A stretch of DNA of 38,481 bases from Cohnella thermotolerans DSM 17683 (GCF_000429825.1 NZ_AUCP01000062.1:1-38481); one strand, 5' to 3'. Counted from the stretch's first letter, positions 1-8,042 are shown. The notes: generated by a model not told the origin, from the sequence alone. Program-made: numbers and translations.

Positions 1-96
1 GTAAGACCCCTGGAAGAACACCAGGTAGATAGGCTCGGGGTGGAAGCGCGGCAACGCGTGGAGCTGACGAGTACTAATCGGTCGAGGGCTTATCCT
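1..96 (+). rRNA. 23S ribosomal RNA, 3' end (partial)
   Basis: The first bases match the conserved 3' end of bacterial 23S rRNA, including the GAGCTGACGAGTACTAATCG block of the last helices and the closing GTCGAGGGCTTATCC. Most of the gene lies before the window. The exact mature end near base 96 is estimated from the family. A 5S gene and tRNAs follow on the same strand, as in an rRNA operon. Confidence 0.95.
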
Positions 97-220
97 AAGA
101 CACGTAAGGGCGCATTCGTTTCGTATCCGGTTATCAAGGCGCAAGGCCTTGAGCGGTAAAATTTACCGCTTTACAAAAAGGCGAATACGTGATATTATGC
201 TATTCGCTGCTGTGATTTCG
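97..220 (+). other. 23S-5S intergenic spacer with hairpins
   Basis: This spacer holds no gene. It contains a hairpin CAAGGC/GCCTTG at 135-151, a perfect 9-bp hairpin AGCGGTAAA/TTTACCGCT at 152-170, and GCGAATA/TATTCGC pairing at about 181-207. Such stems in rRNA spacers usually serve precursor processing by RNase III-type enzymes; that role is inferred here. Confidence 0.6.
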
Positions 221-338
221 GTCCGGTGGTGATGGCGGAGGGGTTCCACGCGTACCCATCCCGAACACGACCGTTAAGCCCTCCAGCGCCGATGGTACTT
301 GGACCGCAGGGTCCTGGGAGAGTAGGACGCTGCCGGGC
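221..338 (+). rRNA. rrf: 5S ribosomal RNA
   Basis: A 5S rRNA of about 117 bases. It shows the typical GGTGGTGATGGCGGAGGGG start, the conserved CCATCCCGAACACG loop region, and a GGGAGAGTAGGACGCTGCC end. It lies about 125 bases after the 23S end and just before a tRNA cluster, as expected for a Bacillota rrn operon. The ends are accurate to a few bases. Confidence 0.95.
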
Positions 339-352
339 CGGATCCCTTACAT

Positions 353-428
353 GCTCTCATAGCTCAGTTGGTAGAGTGCATCCATGGTAAGGATGAGGTC
401 ACCGGTTCGATCCCGGTTGAGAGCTCCA
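353..428 (+). tRNA. tRNA-Thr (GGT)
   Basis: A complete cloverleaf. The acceptor GCTCTCA pairs with TGAGAGC, the anticodon stem CATCC/GGATG encloses the loop ATGGTAA with anticodon GGT, the T-loop is GGTTCGATCC, and CCA is encoded. It is the first tRNA of the cluster after 5S rRNA and shares its transcript. Confidence 0.95.
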
Positions 429-442
429 GTTACCCTTTCTAA

Positions 443-517
443 GGCCCGTTGGTCAAGGGGTTAAGACACCTCCCTTTCACGGAGGTAACAGGGGTTCGAA
501 TCCCCTACGGGTCACCA
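443..517 (+). tRNA. tRNA-Glu (TTC)
   Basis: A complete cloverleaf with acceptor GGCCCGT/ACGGGTC, anticodon stem CCTCC/GGAGG, loop CTTTCAC carrying TTC, a GTTCGAATC T-loop and an encoded CCA end. It lies 14 bases after tRNA-Thr. Confidence 0.95.
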
Positions 518-521
518 ATTC

Positions 522-597
522 GGAGGCTTAGCTCAGCTGGGAGAGCATCTGCCTTACAAGCAGAGGGTCGGGGGTTCGATCCCCTCAGCCTCCACCA
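522..597 (+). tRNA. tRNA-Val (TAC)
   Basis: A complete cloverleaf with acceptor GGAGGCT/AGCCTCC, anticodon stem TCTGC/GCAGA, loop CTTACAA carrying TAC, a GTTCGATCC T-loop and an encoded CCA end. Confidence 0.95.
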
Positions 598-613
598 TAA
601 GTGAGCTTATCGC

Positions 614-688
614 TGGGGATTAGCCAAGCGGTAAGGCAACGGACTTTGACTCCGTCATTCCTAGGTTCGAATCCTAGATCCCCAGCCA
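614..688 (+). tRNA. tRNA-Gln (TTG)
   Basis: A complete cloverleaf with acceptor TGGGGAT/ATCCCCA, anticodon stem ACGGA/TCCGT, loop CTTTGAC carrying TTG, and GCCA at the end. The U1-A72 acceptor start is typical of bacterial tRNA-Gln. Confidence 0.95.
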
Positions 689-728
689 ATTATTAGAGCC
701 ATTCGCCATTGATTGATCACCATTATCT

Positions 729-773
729 GCGTGTGGGGCAGAATTGGCAGACGCGTCGGATTAGGATTTAGCG
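729..773 (+). pseudogene. tRNA-Leu 5'-half relic
   Basis: The stretch closely resembles the 5' half of the tRNA-Leu at 933: GCAGAATTGGCAGACGC against GCGGAATTGGCAGACGC, followed by TTAGGAT in place of CTTAGGA. The anticodon stem no longer pairs and no matching variable arm, T-arm or CCA end follows. It is most likely a decayed tRNA-Leu copy. The rest of 689-932 shows no other gene. Confidence 0.6.
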
Positions 774-932
774 CGCTTCGCCTTTTCCGAGTTGAGAGGC
801 GATAAACGCTTGATCCGTTTCATTTTCCCCGCAGCAGACCGCGCTGAACTTTTCCCGACATGAACTCGCATTTCTCGGACAATCGAGAAAGACCGGTTCT
901 TCTTTCGAAAAGGAATCTTTATATCCTATTGA

Positions 933-1015
933 GCGCGTATGGCGGAATTGGCAGACGCACCAGACTTAGGATCTGGCGAGAAATCGTGGGGGTTCAAGTC
1001 CCTCTACGCGCACCA
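933..1015 (+). tRNA. tRNA-Leu (TAG)
   Basis: A complete class II tRNA. The acceptor GCGCGTA pairs with TACGCGC. The D-arm contains GCGGAATTGGCAGACGC, the anticodon stem CCAGA/TCTGG encloses CTTAGGA with anticodon TAG, and there is a short long-arm, a GGTTCAAGTCC T-arm and an encoded CCA. It is the last tRNA of the left cluster, directly before a terminator. Confidence 0.95.
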
Positions 1016-1030
1016 ATCATAAAATTAACC

Positions 1031-1070
1031 TGCCCTCGAGATCAAAGATCTCGAGGGCATTTTAGTTTTT
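1031..1070 (+). terminator. Intrinsic terminator of the rRNA-tRNA operon
   Basis: A perfect 13-bp stem (TGCCCTCGAGATC, loop AAA, GATCTCGAGGGCA) is followed by TTTTAGTTTTT. It lies 15 bases after tRNA-Leu. On the minus strand the same stem is followed by an AT-rich stretch, so it may also stop the converging sugar operon. Confidence 0.9.
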
Positions 1071-1118
1071 GTCTCAATGAAGGCCGCCTGCAAAGCGACG
1101 TATGCGCCCTGCAGATTA

Positions 1119-1195
1119 GGGATGCGCCGCCTTGCGCCTTCTCAGGCCGGGTTGCCGCATCCCTTTATCCGGACCGGGCATGCATGTTCATGCAT
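1119..1195. other. Convergent intergenic region with inverted repeats
   Basis: GGGATGCG at 1119-1126 pairs with CGCATCCC at 1156-1163, forming a 45-base imperfect hairpin. ATGCATG at 1180-1186 faces CATGCAT at 1189-1195. Both lie just beyond the stop codon of the minus-strand permease gene. No T-run follows on either strand, so a terminator role is uncertain; mRNA end protection is possible. Confidence 0.35.
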
Positions 1196-1203
1196 TTCGG
1201 TTA

Positions 1204-2034
1204 TCATCCTTTTATTCCGGTAACGGTGGTTCCCTCGATAAAATAACGCTGGAAAAAGAAGAAAACGAGCAAGCAGGGAAGCATGAGCAGAATGGAAGCC
1301 GCCATGAGATAATGCCACTGGCTTACGTATTCGCCTTGAAAGGAGTAAAGGCCAAGAGACAAGGTTCGCATATTGTCGGATTGCAAATAGATGAGCGGAC
1401 CGAGAAAGTCATTCCACGTATGCATAAAGGTGAATATCGTTACCGTAGCGAGCGCAGGCCGTATTAACGGAAGCATGATCTTGAGCAGGAGGCGCATCGG
1501 CCCGCAACCGTCGATGATGGCGGCTTCGTCAAGCTCCCGCGGAACGGTCATGAAAAATTGCCGAAGCAGAAAGATGTAAAACGCCGTACCGAAAAACGCC
1601 GGCACCGTAAGCGGTTTGATCGTATCGATCCAGCCGAGCCACTTCATCAAAATATAAAGTGGAATCATCGTGATCTGGCCGGGAATGAGCATCGTGGAGA
1701 TGAGAACGAGAAACCAGAAGCTCCGTCCCTTGAAGTCGAAGCGGGCGAAGCCGAAGGCGACCAGGGTGCAGGACAGTAAGGTGCCGACAATGGTGAGCCC
1801 TGTAATCGTCACCGTATTGCCCAGAAGTCTCCAGAACCGCATCATGCGCATGGCGTCTCCGAAATTCTCCCAATGATACACGGAAGGGAAAATTTGCGGC
1901 GGTATCGTCAGAACGGCGGCCGAACTTTTGAGCGCCGTCGTCAGCATAAAGAGGAACGGAAGCATGAAGACGGCGGAACAGGCGAGCAGCAATAAATAGG
2001 TCAATGTCTTACCGAGTATGCGAGTGCGGCGCAC
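1204..2034 (-). CDS. Carbohydrate ABC transporter permease, MalG/CUT1 type
   Basis: This is an inner-membrane permease subunit of a CUT1-family sugar importer. About 276 residues contain six hydrophobic segments. The conserved cytoplasmic EAA loop reads ELDEAAIIDGCGPMRLLLKI, the site that docks the ATPase. The C-terminal end EGTTVTGIKG is typical of MalG-like proteins. A GTG at 2043 abuts the AAGGAGG site too closely, so the in-frame GTG at 2034 is preferred. The gene overlaps the upstream permease gene by 26 bases, which suggests translational coupling. It is the last gene of a four-gene minus-strand unit and no ATPase gene is nearby. The substrate is unknown; the context suggests amino-sugar oligosaccharides. 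Confidence 0.9.
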   Translation of the reverse strand: MRRTRILGKTLTYLLLLACSAVFMLPFLFMLTTALKSSAAVLTIPPQIFPSVYHWENFGDAMRMMRFWRLLGNTVTITGLTIVGTLLSCTLVAFGFARFDFKGRSFWFLVLISTMLIPGQITMIPLYILMKWLGWIDTIKPLTVPAFFGTAFYIFLLRQFFMTVPRELDEAAIIDGCGPMRLLLKIMLPLIRPALATVTIFTFMHTWNDFLGPLIYLQSDNMRTLSLGLYSFQGEYVSQWHYLMAASILLMLPCLLVFFFFQRYFIEGTTVTGIKG

Positions 2035-2977
2035 GCCCCGCACCTCCTTCCGAGCGCGGACGCCGCGTTCGGCGCTTCGAGCGGCTGGTCGCCGGACCTT
2101 CGCCTTCGTAGTACACCCAGCGGTTGGATGTTTGGAACAAGACGAGAATCAGAACCAGAATAATGACGAACAGCAGCCAGCCGAGCGCGGATGCATAGCC
2201 CATTTTAAAAAATTGAAAGGCGTTCTGATACAGATACAAAACATAAAACAAAGTGGCGTTGCCCGGACCTCCTCCGGTCATGACAAGCGCCTGGGTGAAC
2301 ACCTGAAACGAACCGATCAGTCCCATGATCAAATTAAAAAATACGGTCGGAGACAGCATCGGCACCGTAACGCTCCAGAAACGGCGTACCCGGCTCGCGC
2401 CGTCCAATTCTGCGGCTTCATGCAGCGAGCGCGGCACGCTCTGAAGGCCGGCGAGGTAGATGACCATGCTGCCGCCTACTCCCCATAAGCTCATGATGAT
2501 GATTGACAGCAGGGCGGTGCTCGAATCTGTCAGCCAATGCGGCCCTTTCACGCCGAACCAGGAAAGCACCGTATTTAAAAGTCCGTAGTTGCTTTCGAAA
2601 ATCCAAATCCACAGCATGGACACCGCCACGCCGGACACGACGGAGGGAAGATAGAAGAGGGTGCGGAAAATCCGCATCCCCTTCACGTTTTGATTCAACA
2701 GCACGGCGAGAAGAATGCTCAGCACCGTCCCCAGCGGCACGCTGCACACGACGTAGATCGCCGTCACCTTGAGCGAATCGCGGACATTCGGGTCATGCGC
2801 GAGCTTGTCGAAGTTATCGAGTCCGACGAATTTCGCAGGTTCGAGAATATTCCAGTCGGTAAAGGATAGTCCGAACGAATAAAGGAGCGGGAACAAGGTG
2901 AAGCAAGCCAATCCGATCAACCAAGGCGAGATAAACAGGTAACCGGTTAGGCTTCGTTTTCTGTAAAAGGCGCTCAT
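2009..2977 (-). CDS. Carbohydrate ABC transporter permease, MalF/CUT1 type
   Basis: This is the partner permease of the gene just downstream, 322 residues with six predicted membrane spans starting at LTGYLFISPWLIGLACF. The EAA loop reads LHEAAELDGASRVRRFWSVT. The chosen ATG at 2977 has a G-rich ribosome site (AAAGGGGGGGG) six bases upstream; a GTG at 2995 lies inside that site and is unlikely. The last 25 residues are rich in Arg, Ser and Gly and overlap the next gene in another frame. The lipoprotein gene ends 24 bases upstream. The type is clear; the sugar is not known. Confidence 0.92.
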   Translation of the reverse strand: MSAFYRKRSLTGYLFISPWLIGLACFTLFPLLYSFGLSFTDWNILEPAKFVGLDNFDKLAHDPNVRDSLKVTAIYVVCSVPLGTVLSILLAVLLNQNVKGMRIFRTLFYLPSVVSGVAVSMLWIWIFESNYGLLNTVLSWFGVKGPHWLTDSSTALLSIIIMSLWGVGGSMVIYLAGLQSVPRSLHEAAELDGASRVRRFWSVTVPMLSPTVFFNLIMGLIGSFQVFTQALVMTGGGPGNATLFYVLYLYQNAFQFFKMGYASALGWLLFVIILVLILVLFQTSNRWVYYEGEGPATSRSKRRTRRPRSEGGAGRAPHSHTR

Positions 2978-3001
2978 GGAGCCCCCCCCTTTCACTTCTT
3001 C

Positions 3002-4354
3002 TCACTTGCCGGAGAGAATCTCGTTGATTTTCTTATCGACGCTTTCCAGCGTGGGCCCGATTTCCTGCTCTCCGTTCCAGTACAGTTGAAGCAGTTTGGT
3101 CATTTCGGCATTGATCTGCGTCCAGTTGGCCGAGCTCGGAGCGACACGGGCATACTGGGTGGAGTCGACGATTTCTTGGAGATGAATGTTCTTATAAGTC
3201 GGATGTTCGAAGCCTTTGGTGGCAAGCGGGGTATTGATGAGCGATTTCAGTGTCGGCAGCCCGGCGAAGCCGCCCTCGAATTTACGCTTCTGCCCTTCTT
3301 CGCCAGCCAGCCAAGAAAGAAATTTCACGGCTTCTTCCGGATGCTTGGTCGTTTTGGAAACGGCGAAGCCTCCGAGCGCCATGGCGGTAGCCTTCGTTTT
3401 GCCCGCCGGCGGAGCGACGACATCCCATTCGAAATTCGTATCGCGCAGGATGGTCGAAGCCACCCAGGCGCCGCCGAAATACATCGCCGCTTTGCCTTGC
3501 TGGAACAGCTGATAGCTTGGCGTCGTTTGCATCGAGCTGGCCGTGGGAGCCACCTTATGCTCGTTCATCAGGCTGCGGATAAAGGTAAAAGCCTCGGACG
3601 ATTCGGGCGAGTTGATGGCCGACTTCGTGCCGTCGCTGCTGAGGATGTCGCCGTTGTTCTGCCATACGAACGGCGCCCAGAAGTTCCAGGTGACGTCCTG
3701 AGCGTAACCGTACTGCTCGATTTGATCCCCTTTCTTGACGGTGAGCGCTTGGGCCTTCTGCAGCAGATCGTCCCACGACATCCCCGCTTTCGGATAGTCG
3801 ACTTTGGCTTGATCGAACAGCTCTTTGTTGTAGAAAAGCACGATCGGAGCCGCATCGCCGGGAAGGCCGTAAATGTTGCCCTTCCATTTGTACCCGGCCA
3901 TGATGTTGTCCAGGAAATCGCCGCTTTGGAAGTCCTTGCCGTCATACGGCGTCAAATCGAGCAGGGCGTTGCGATCCGCGAACGAAGGCATATCCTGGTT
4001 GCTCATCCAGAAAACATCCGGCGCGTTGCCGCCGGCAATCCGTGTCATGATGGTCGAGGTGAAATCTTTGGCAATCGCCTGAGGCGTAATTTTGACGTTC
4101 GGATGCGCGCTTTCGTATTCCTTAAAAATGGATTTGTACAAATCATAGGTAGGACCGTCGCCTCCGTTAAAGCCGAACGTCAATTCGACGGTTCCCCCGG
4201 AAGCTTCTTGCGTAGAAGCTTCTTGCGTATTGGCGTTCGATGCGTTCCCCGTATCGGAAGTCGCGGCGTCGTTCGCCGTACCGCCGGATCCGCAGGCGTT
4301 CGTCGTCAAGACCAGTAAAGCGGCGGTCGTTAGCGTAAGTCCGAATTTTTTCAA
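3002..4354 (-). CDS. Extracellular sugar-binding lipoprotein of CUT1 ABC importer
   Basis: A 450-residue solute-binding protein (SBP_bac_1 type), anchored outside the membrane as a lipoprotein. The signal peptide runs from MKKFGLTLTTAALLVLTTNA to the lipobox Cys at residue 21 (TTNAC-GSGG), followed by a Thr/Asn/Ser-rich linker to about residue 52. The mature part begins VELTFGFNGGDGPTYDLYK and contains PDVFWMSNQDMPSF and AAMYFGGAWV, both typical of sugar-binding proteins. The start is TTG with AAAGGA about nine bases upstream. It lies six bases after the 661-residue protein gene and feeds the two permeases encoded downstream. It is not closely similar to the second binding protein at 11415. 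Confidence 0.93.
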   Translation of the reverse strand: MKKFGLTLTTAALLVLTTNACGSGGTANDAATSDTGNASNANTQEASTQEASGGTVELTFGFNGGDGPTYDLYKSIFKEYESAHPNVKITPQAIAKDFTSTIMTRIAGGNAPDVFWMSNQDMPSFADRNALLDLTPYDGKDFQSGDFLDNIMAGYKWKGNIYGLPGDAAPIVLFYNKELFDQAKVDYPKAGMSWDDLLQKAQALTVKKGDQIEQYGYAQDVTWNFWAPFVWQNNGDILSSDGTKSAINSPESSEAFTFIRSLMNEHKVAPTASSMQTTPSYQLFQQGKAAMYFGGAWVASTILRDTNFEWDVVAPPAGKTKATAMALGGFAVSKTTKHPEEAVKFLSWLAGEEGQKRKFEGGFAGLPTLKSLINTPLATKGFEHPTYKNIHLQEIVDSTQYARVAPSSANWTQINAEMTKLLQLYWNGEQEIGPTLESVDKKINEILSGK

Positions 4355-4360
4355 GCGGAT

Positions 4361-6346
4361 TCATCCTTTCGTTTGGTGGTGGCCGACTGCGGCATGCAGC
4401 GGCAGCAGTTCGTCTTCGAGCAATCCCATTAGCATTCCGGCGGCAATCTCGGCAACCGTCCAGCCGGATTCGATCGCCCACGGACCCCAGCCGGAATCGG
4501 CCGGAGAACCGAACACTTCCATTCGTTCGACATCGAGTGCCCGGGCCCAAGCGCCGTCGATCTGCGAATCCGGGCTGACAATTTGCGCACCGAGGAAGAA
4601 GCGGACGGTCTCCAGCCATTTTTGCCTGAACCACCGGTCTCCCGTCACGAAGTAAGCTTGAATCCAAGCCAGCGGCAGCCAGTTGTTCGAATAGAGCAGA
4701 TCCGCGACAGGGTCCCCGTTGCGGGCCAACAGCGAGCTCTCGCCTTCGCCCGCTCTGTGGCGCATCGCGGCCAGGTAGCCTTCATCCCACTCCACATAGG
4801 CGCCGCTATCGTGCGCGAATGCCTGCAGATCGCCGGCTACCCGGTAGAGCCACTCGCGGTGTTCCTCCGAGCCTGTGACGGCGTACAGCCAAGAGAGGGG
4901 GAGAATGAGCCGGCAAAGCTCCTGGGTTTGGCTCTGCTCCCGCCTTGTCGCGGGATAGACGGCCATGATCGACGAGAGGCCCTTGATTGCCGTCTCCCGG
5001 AACTGTTCCCGTCCCGTCAAACGGTACGCCACACTAAGAGCGGCGTAATAATAGGCGTTGTAATGGGCGCTGGGCAAGTTGCCGGGGGTCGTTCGCAGCC
5101 GCTCTAACGCTTCTTCCGTCAGCAGATGGTTGTCGGTGCGGGAGGGGCGAGTTCCGTCCGTTCCGGTCGTGCGAATCAGGAAGAGGAGAACGTCCTCGCA
5201 TTCCTTCAGCCGTTCCGTCGTTCCCTCATACAGACAGCGGAACAGATGGGGGAGCAGCGCGCGGGCGGCATCGTCCTGATAGCAGACGCCCCATGCTTCG
5301 TCCGTCCAGCGCATCATGCCGAACAACGGTCCCGGCTCCCGGCACACGAAATGATCCAGGACATATCCGGCCAGGCGTCCGGATATGCGATCGCTTCGGG
5401 AATCCCCGCTTACCCGGGAATGAAGCCAGTAAGCAAGCGCAAGCTCGCCGATGCAGTCGGCGCGCCGGATTCGGCTCACTCTCTGGCGGCCCGAATAGTC
5501 GATCTCCGTCCCTAATCCCTCCAAAGCTCCGTCCTTGCCTTCGTTTTGAAGAATGCCGGCCCGCTCTGCCCACCCTAGCGCGCGTTCGGCGCCCGTCCGG
5601 ATCTCGCCCGCAGCAGGTTCCGGGCCGCTTAGGCGCTGTCCGCCGCTTGGGGGCGCAATGGCGGCGGCCAAACGATAGTGGCGGGGAAATTCGAAATCCG
5701 GGATTTCCTGTCCGTACAGCCAGCCAAGAATGTAACGAACGAGTTTGCGAACGCGATCGTGCGGGGCATGGCGCGCGCGGGAGAACATAGCCAGCCGGAA
5801 CGCGCATACGAGAAGACAGTCATTCTGTTCAAACCACAGGGCGCGTTCCCGGTCCGCAGCTTCGGCGTTCCATTCTTCATTCGGCGGCGTCCGGTCATGG
5901 GCTTGTACGTTGACATACGACAGGAGCGGCGCTTTTTTGGAGCAGGTAAAAGCATGCGGGCGCAATCGTTCGCCGCACTGGTCGTCGATGAGTCCGCCCC
6001 GCGGCTCGCCGTCCAGCCATCCCTCGGAGGCGACGGCCAGCCGGACATAACGCGTCGAGGAAGGCGCTTCAAAGTACACGTTGCCGATGCTTCCCGCAAA
6101 TTCCGCAAACACGCGTTTGCCGGCCGCGATCTCGCGCTCGATGAACGTTCGGACCGGCGGGGGGAGAAGGAGCGGATACGGCTCGGTTCCTCCCAGGATG
6201 GCGTATGCGTCTGCCGGGTGATCCGCCAGCGCAAGCGCATCTTTCGGGTGAACGATCGTCAGCCTGGGATCGAGCATTTTCATACAGGACAATAAATCGC
6301 TGTCTGCCGAAGCAATTGCGGCCAATCGCCGTTTGGTAGACGGCAA
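4361..6346 (-). CDS. Unrecognised large protein with alpha/alpha-toroid-like C-terminal half
   Basis: A 661-residue protein with no signal peptide, so probably cytoplasmic. Residues 1-100 look like an alpha/beta domain resembling glutamine-amidotransferase-like folds (AYAILGGTEPYPLLL and IEREIAAGKRVFAEF). From about residue 280 to the end there are repeated amphipathic helices with many Trp and Tyr, for example LALAYWLHSRVSGDS and LLYSNNWLPLAWIQAYFVTG, as in six-hairpin glycosidases and lyases. I do not recognise the family and cannot name catalytic residues. The start is TTG with AAGGGGG seven bases upstream. It is the first gene of the minus-strand importer operon, so it probably acts on what that importer brings in. 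Confidence 0.7.
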   Translation of the reverse strand: MPSTKRRLAAIASADSDLLSCMKMLDPRLTIVHPKDALALADHPADAYAILGGTEPYPLLLPPPVRTFIEREIAAGKRVFAEFAGSIGNVYFEAPSSTRYVRLAVASEGWLDGEPRGGLIDDQCGERLRPHAFTCSKKAPLLSYVNVQAHDRTPPNEEWNAEAADRERALWFEQNDCLLVCAFRLAMFSRARHAPHDRVRKLVRYILGWLYGQEIPDFEFPRHYRLAAAIAPPSGGQRLSGPEPAAGEIRTGAERALGWAERAGILQNEGKDGALEGLGTEIDYSGRQRVSRIRRADCIGELALAYWLHSRVSGDSRSDRISGRLAGYVLDHFVCREPGPLFGMMRWTDEAWGVCYQDDAARALLPHLFRCLYEGTTERLKECEDVLLFLIRTTGTDGTRPSRTDNHLLTEEALERLRTTPGNLPSAHYNAYYYAALSVAYRLTGREQFRETAIKGLSSIMAVYPATRREQSQTQELCRLILPLSWLYAVTGSEEHREWLYRVAGDLQAFAHDSGAYVEWDEGYLAAMRHRAGEGESSLLARNGDPVADLLYSNNWLPLAWIQAYFVTGDRWFRQKWLETVRFFLGAQIVSPDSQIDGAWARALDVERMEVFGSPADSGWGPWAIESGWTVAEIAAGMLMGLLEDELLPLHAAVGHHQTKG

Positions 6347-6430
6347 GTCGATACCCCCTTTATCTGCAGAGCTATCCCCAAGCTACCACCACCGAAAAAT
6401 CCGGAGTAGATGAAAATTGTAAAAAAATCA

Positions 6431-6470
6431 GGACGATTGTGACCGTTGCTTGAATTGGTCACGATCGTCC
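6431..6470 (-). terminator. Terminator-like hairpin in the minus-strand leader, possible attenuator
   Basis: Read on the minus strand, GGACGATCGTGACC and GGTCACAATCGTCC form a 14-bp stem with one non-Watson-Crick pair. The loop is 12 bases and the stem is followed by TGATTTTTTT. This has the form of an intrinsic terminator, but it lies about 85 bases before the TTG start of the minus-strand operon and no complete minus-strand gene ends into it. It could attenuate that operon, or the palindrome could be an operator. Confidence 0.6.
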
Positions 6471-6479
6471 GCATTTGCG

Positions 6480-6503
6480 GCACCGGATTCGCCTATCCGG
6501 TGC
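6480..6503. promoter_or_regulatory. Perfect 9-bp inverted repeat, candidate operator
   Basis: GCACCGGAT at 6480-6488 and ATCCGGTGC at 6495-6503 form a perfect inverted repeat with a six-base centre. It lies 14 bases before a TATAAT on the plus strand, so a bound regulator would sit over the -35 region. It could also form a leader hairpin for the minus-strand transcript. No regulator family can be assigned from the sequence alone. Confidence 0.5.
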
Positions 6504-6516
6504 GGAGTTCGCTTCT

Positions 6517-6522
6517 TATAAT
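6517..6522 (+). promoter_or_regulatory. Candidate -10 element of the amino-sugar operon
   Basis: A perfect TATAAT lies 40 bases before the TTG start at 6562. No good TTGACA-like -35 is found at 16-18 bases upstream; that position overlaps the inverted repeat at 6480-6503. This is compatible with an activator-dependent promoter, for instance one driven by the AraC-type regulator encoded at 14771. That link is inference. Confidence 0.4.
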
Positions 6523-6561
6523 GATTCCGTCGGATAAAAAAAGCGAAAGGCGGAGAACGAA

Positions 6562-7860
6562 TTGATACGGGAAGCATGGGAACGGGAGAAGCTGCTGATC
6601 TTTTACCGCTCGGTCCTGCGGCAGGATCTGCTCCCCTTCTGGGAGCGGGCCGTCGATCCGGTCCGCGGAGGCGTCTATACTTGCTTCGACAACCGCGGGG
6701 AACGCCGACTCAGTTCGGACAAATATACGTGGTCGCAAGGACGATTTCTGTGGATATGGTCGCGGCTCGCCGACTTGTGCGCGCGGAAGCTGGCGGACGG
6801 CGATCCGAACCTCTATATGGAGCAGGCCGAGCGGACGTATCGATTTTTGCACCGGCACGCCCTTCTTCCGAACGGCAACTGCGCGTTTCTGCTAACGGAG
6901 GACGGGGAACCGAAAGAGCCGATCCCGGGTTATGGGTACGACACGAGTTTTTACGCGGACTGCTTCGTGATTCTAGGGTACACCGAGTATGGCCGGGTTG
7001 CCGGCGATCGGGAGGCGCTTCGGCAGGCGGCGCTGCTTTACGAGTCGGTGGAAAGGCGTCTGCGCGCCAAGAAGGTGCGGAGCGAGCCGTATCCCGTACC
7101 GGATAACCTGGCGTCGCACGGCTATTCGATGATTATGCTCAATGCCGCTCAGGAGCTGGCGGATGCGTGGCGGTCCGCGGACGGGGGACAAGCCGAGCGG
7201 TTCCGGCACAGGAGCGCCGCCTACATGGACGACATTATGATGCGCTTCCGCGATTCGCAGGGGCGCATCCGCGAGGTGCTGGCTGCCGATGAGGCAGCGG
7301 AGCGGGATGAGAACGAACGTCTGCTTCTGCGGCATCTCAATCCCGGACATTCCCTCGAAAGCATGTGGTTCGTGATGCGGGAAGCGGCCGAGACGGGAAA
7401 CGGCGAATCTATCCGGAAGGCAATCGTCTCGGTGAAGCGGGCGCTTGCGCTCGGTTGGGACGACGAATACGGCGGTTTGCTCCGTTATGTAGACAAGGAA
7501 GGGGGGCCTCCTTCGGGACGGCGAACGATGGGGGACAACGGAGCGGAACGGTTTGAAGCGCTGATCGAAACGACGTGGAGCATGAAATTGTGGTGGCCGC
7601 ATTCGGAATCGCTGTATGCGGCGCTGCTCGGTTACCGGTTGTCCGGCGACGACGAACTCGCGGACTGGTACGAACGCTTGCACCGTTATACGTTCGCCGT
7701 ATTTCCGAACGACGACAAATCCGTAGGCGAGTGGATTCAAATCCGCACGCGCGAAGGCGAGCCGTCCGAACAAGTGGTCGCGCTTCCCGTCAAAGACCCG
7801 TATCACATCTTGCGAAACGTCATGCTGATCATCGAGCTGTTAAGCGATTGGGGACGCTGA
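6562..7860 (+). CDS. N-acylglucosamine 2-epimerase (AGE/RnBP) family protein
   Basis: A 432-residue cytoplasmic protein of the (alpha/alpha)6-barrel AGE family, whose members interconvert GlcNAc and ManNAc or epimerise other sugars. Family motifs are present: GGVYTCFDNRGE and DKYTWSQGRFLWIWSRLADL near the N-terminus, LNPGHSLESMWF in the middle, then KLWWPHSESLYAAL and PVKDPYHILRNVMLI near the end. The start is TTG with AAAGGCGGA about seven bases upstream. It is the first gene of the plus-strand block. The context (NanE, ROK kinase, NagA) favours an N-acetylhexosamine substrate, but a cellobiose- or mannose-epimerase activity cannot be excluded. Confidence 0.88.
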   Translation: MIREAWEREKLLIFYRSVLRQDLLPFWERAVDPVRGGVYTCFDNRGERRLSSDKYTWSQGRFLWIWSRLADLCARKLADGDPNLYMEQAERTYRFLHRHALLPNGNCAFLLTEDGEPKEPIPGYGYDTSFYADCFVILGYTEYGRVAGDREALRQAALLYESVERRLRAKKVRSEPYPVPDNLASHGYSMIMLNAAQELADAWRSADGGQAERFRHRSAAYMDDIMMRFRDSQGRIREVLAADEAAERDENERLLLRHLNPGHSLESMWFVMREAAETGNGESIRKAIVSVKRALALGWDDEYGGLLRYVDKEGGPPSGRRTMGDNGAERFEALIETTWSMKLWWPHSESLYAALLGYRLSGDDELADWYERLHRYTFAVFPNDDKSVGEWIQIRTREGEPSEQVVALPVKDPYHILRNVMLIIELLSDWGR

Positions 7861-8042
7861 AGTCAGAGATGCCCGCGTACGGTCCAAGCGCAATCAGGTC
7901 ACAAGAGTACCGGAACACGGCACGGATTTGCCTTACCTTCGCTACGGGCGGCGTCTTACAATAAACGGGAGCCGGCCCGGCTAGACGAGCGAACGATCTT
8001 CGTCTTCGCCGGACGGCAGGAGAAGAAGCGAGGGAGGACATC

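Noticed and set aside
860..1246. A 128-codon plus-strand open frame across tRNA-Leu and the terminator
   Set aside because: Its middle is the tRNA-Leu sequence itself and it continues antisense to the permease gene, so it is not a protein gene.
7928..7962. Possible promoter before the GH3 gene (TTACCT then TACAAT)
   Set aside because: The -35 match is poor and the spacing long; the gene may simply be read from the upstream epimerase transcript.
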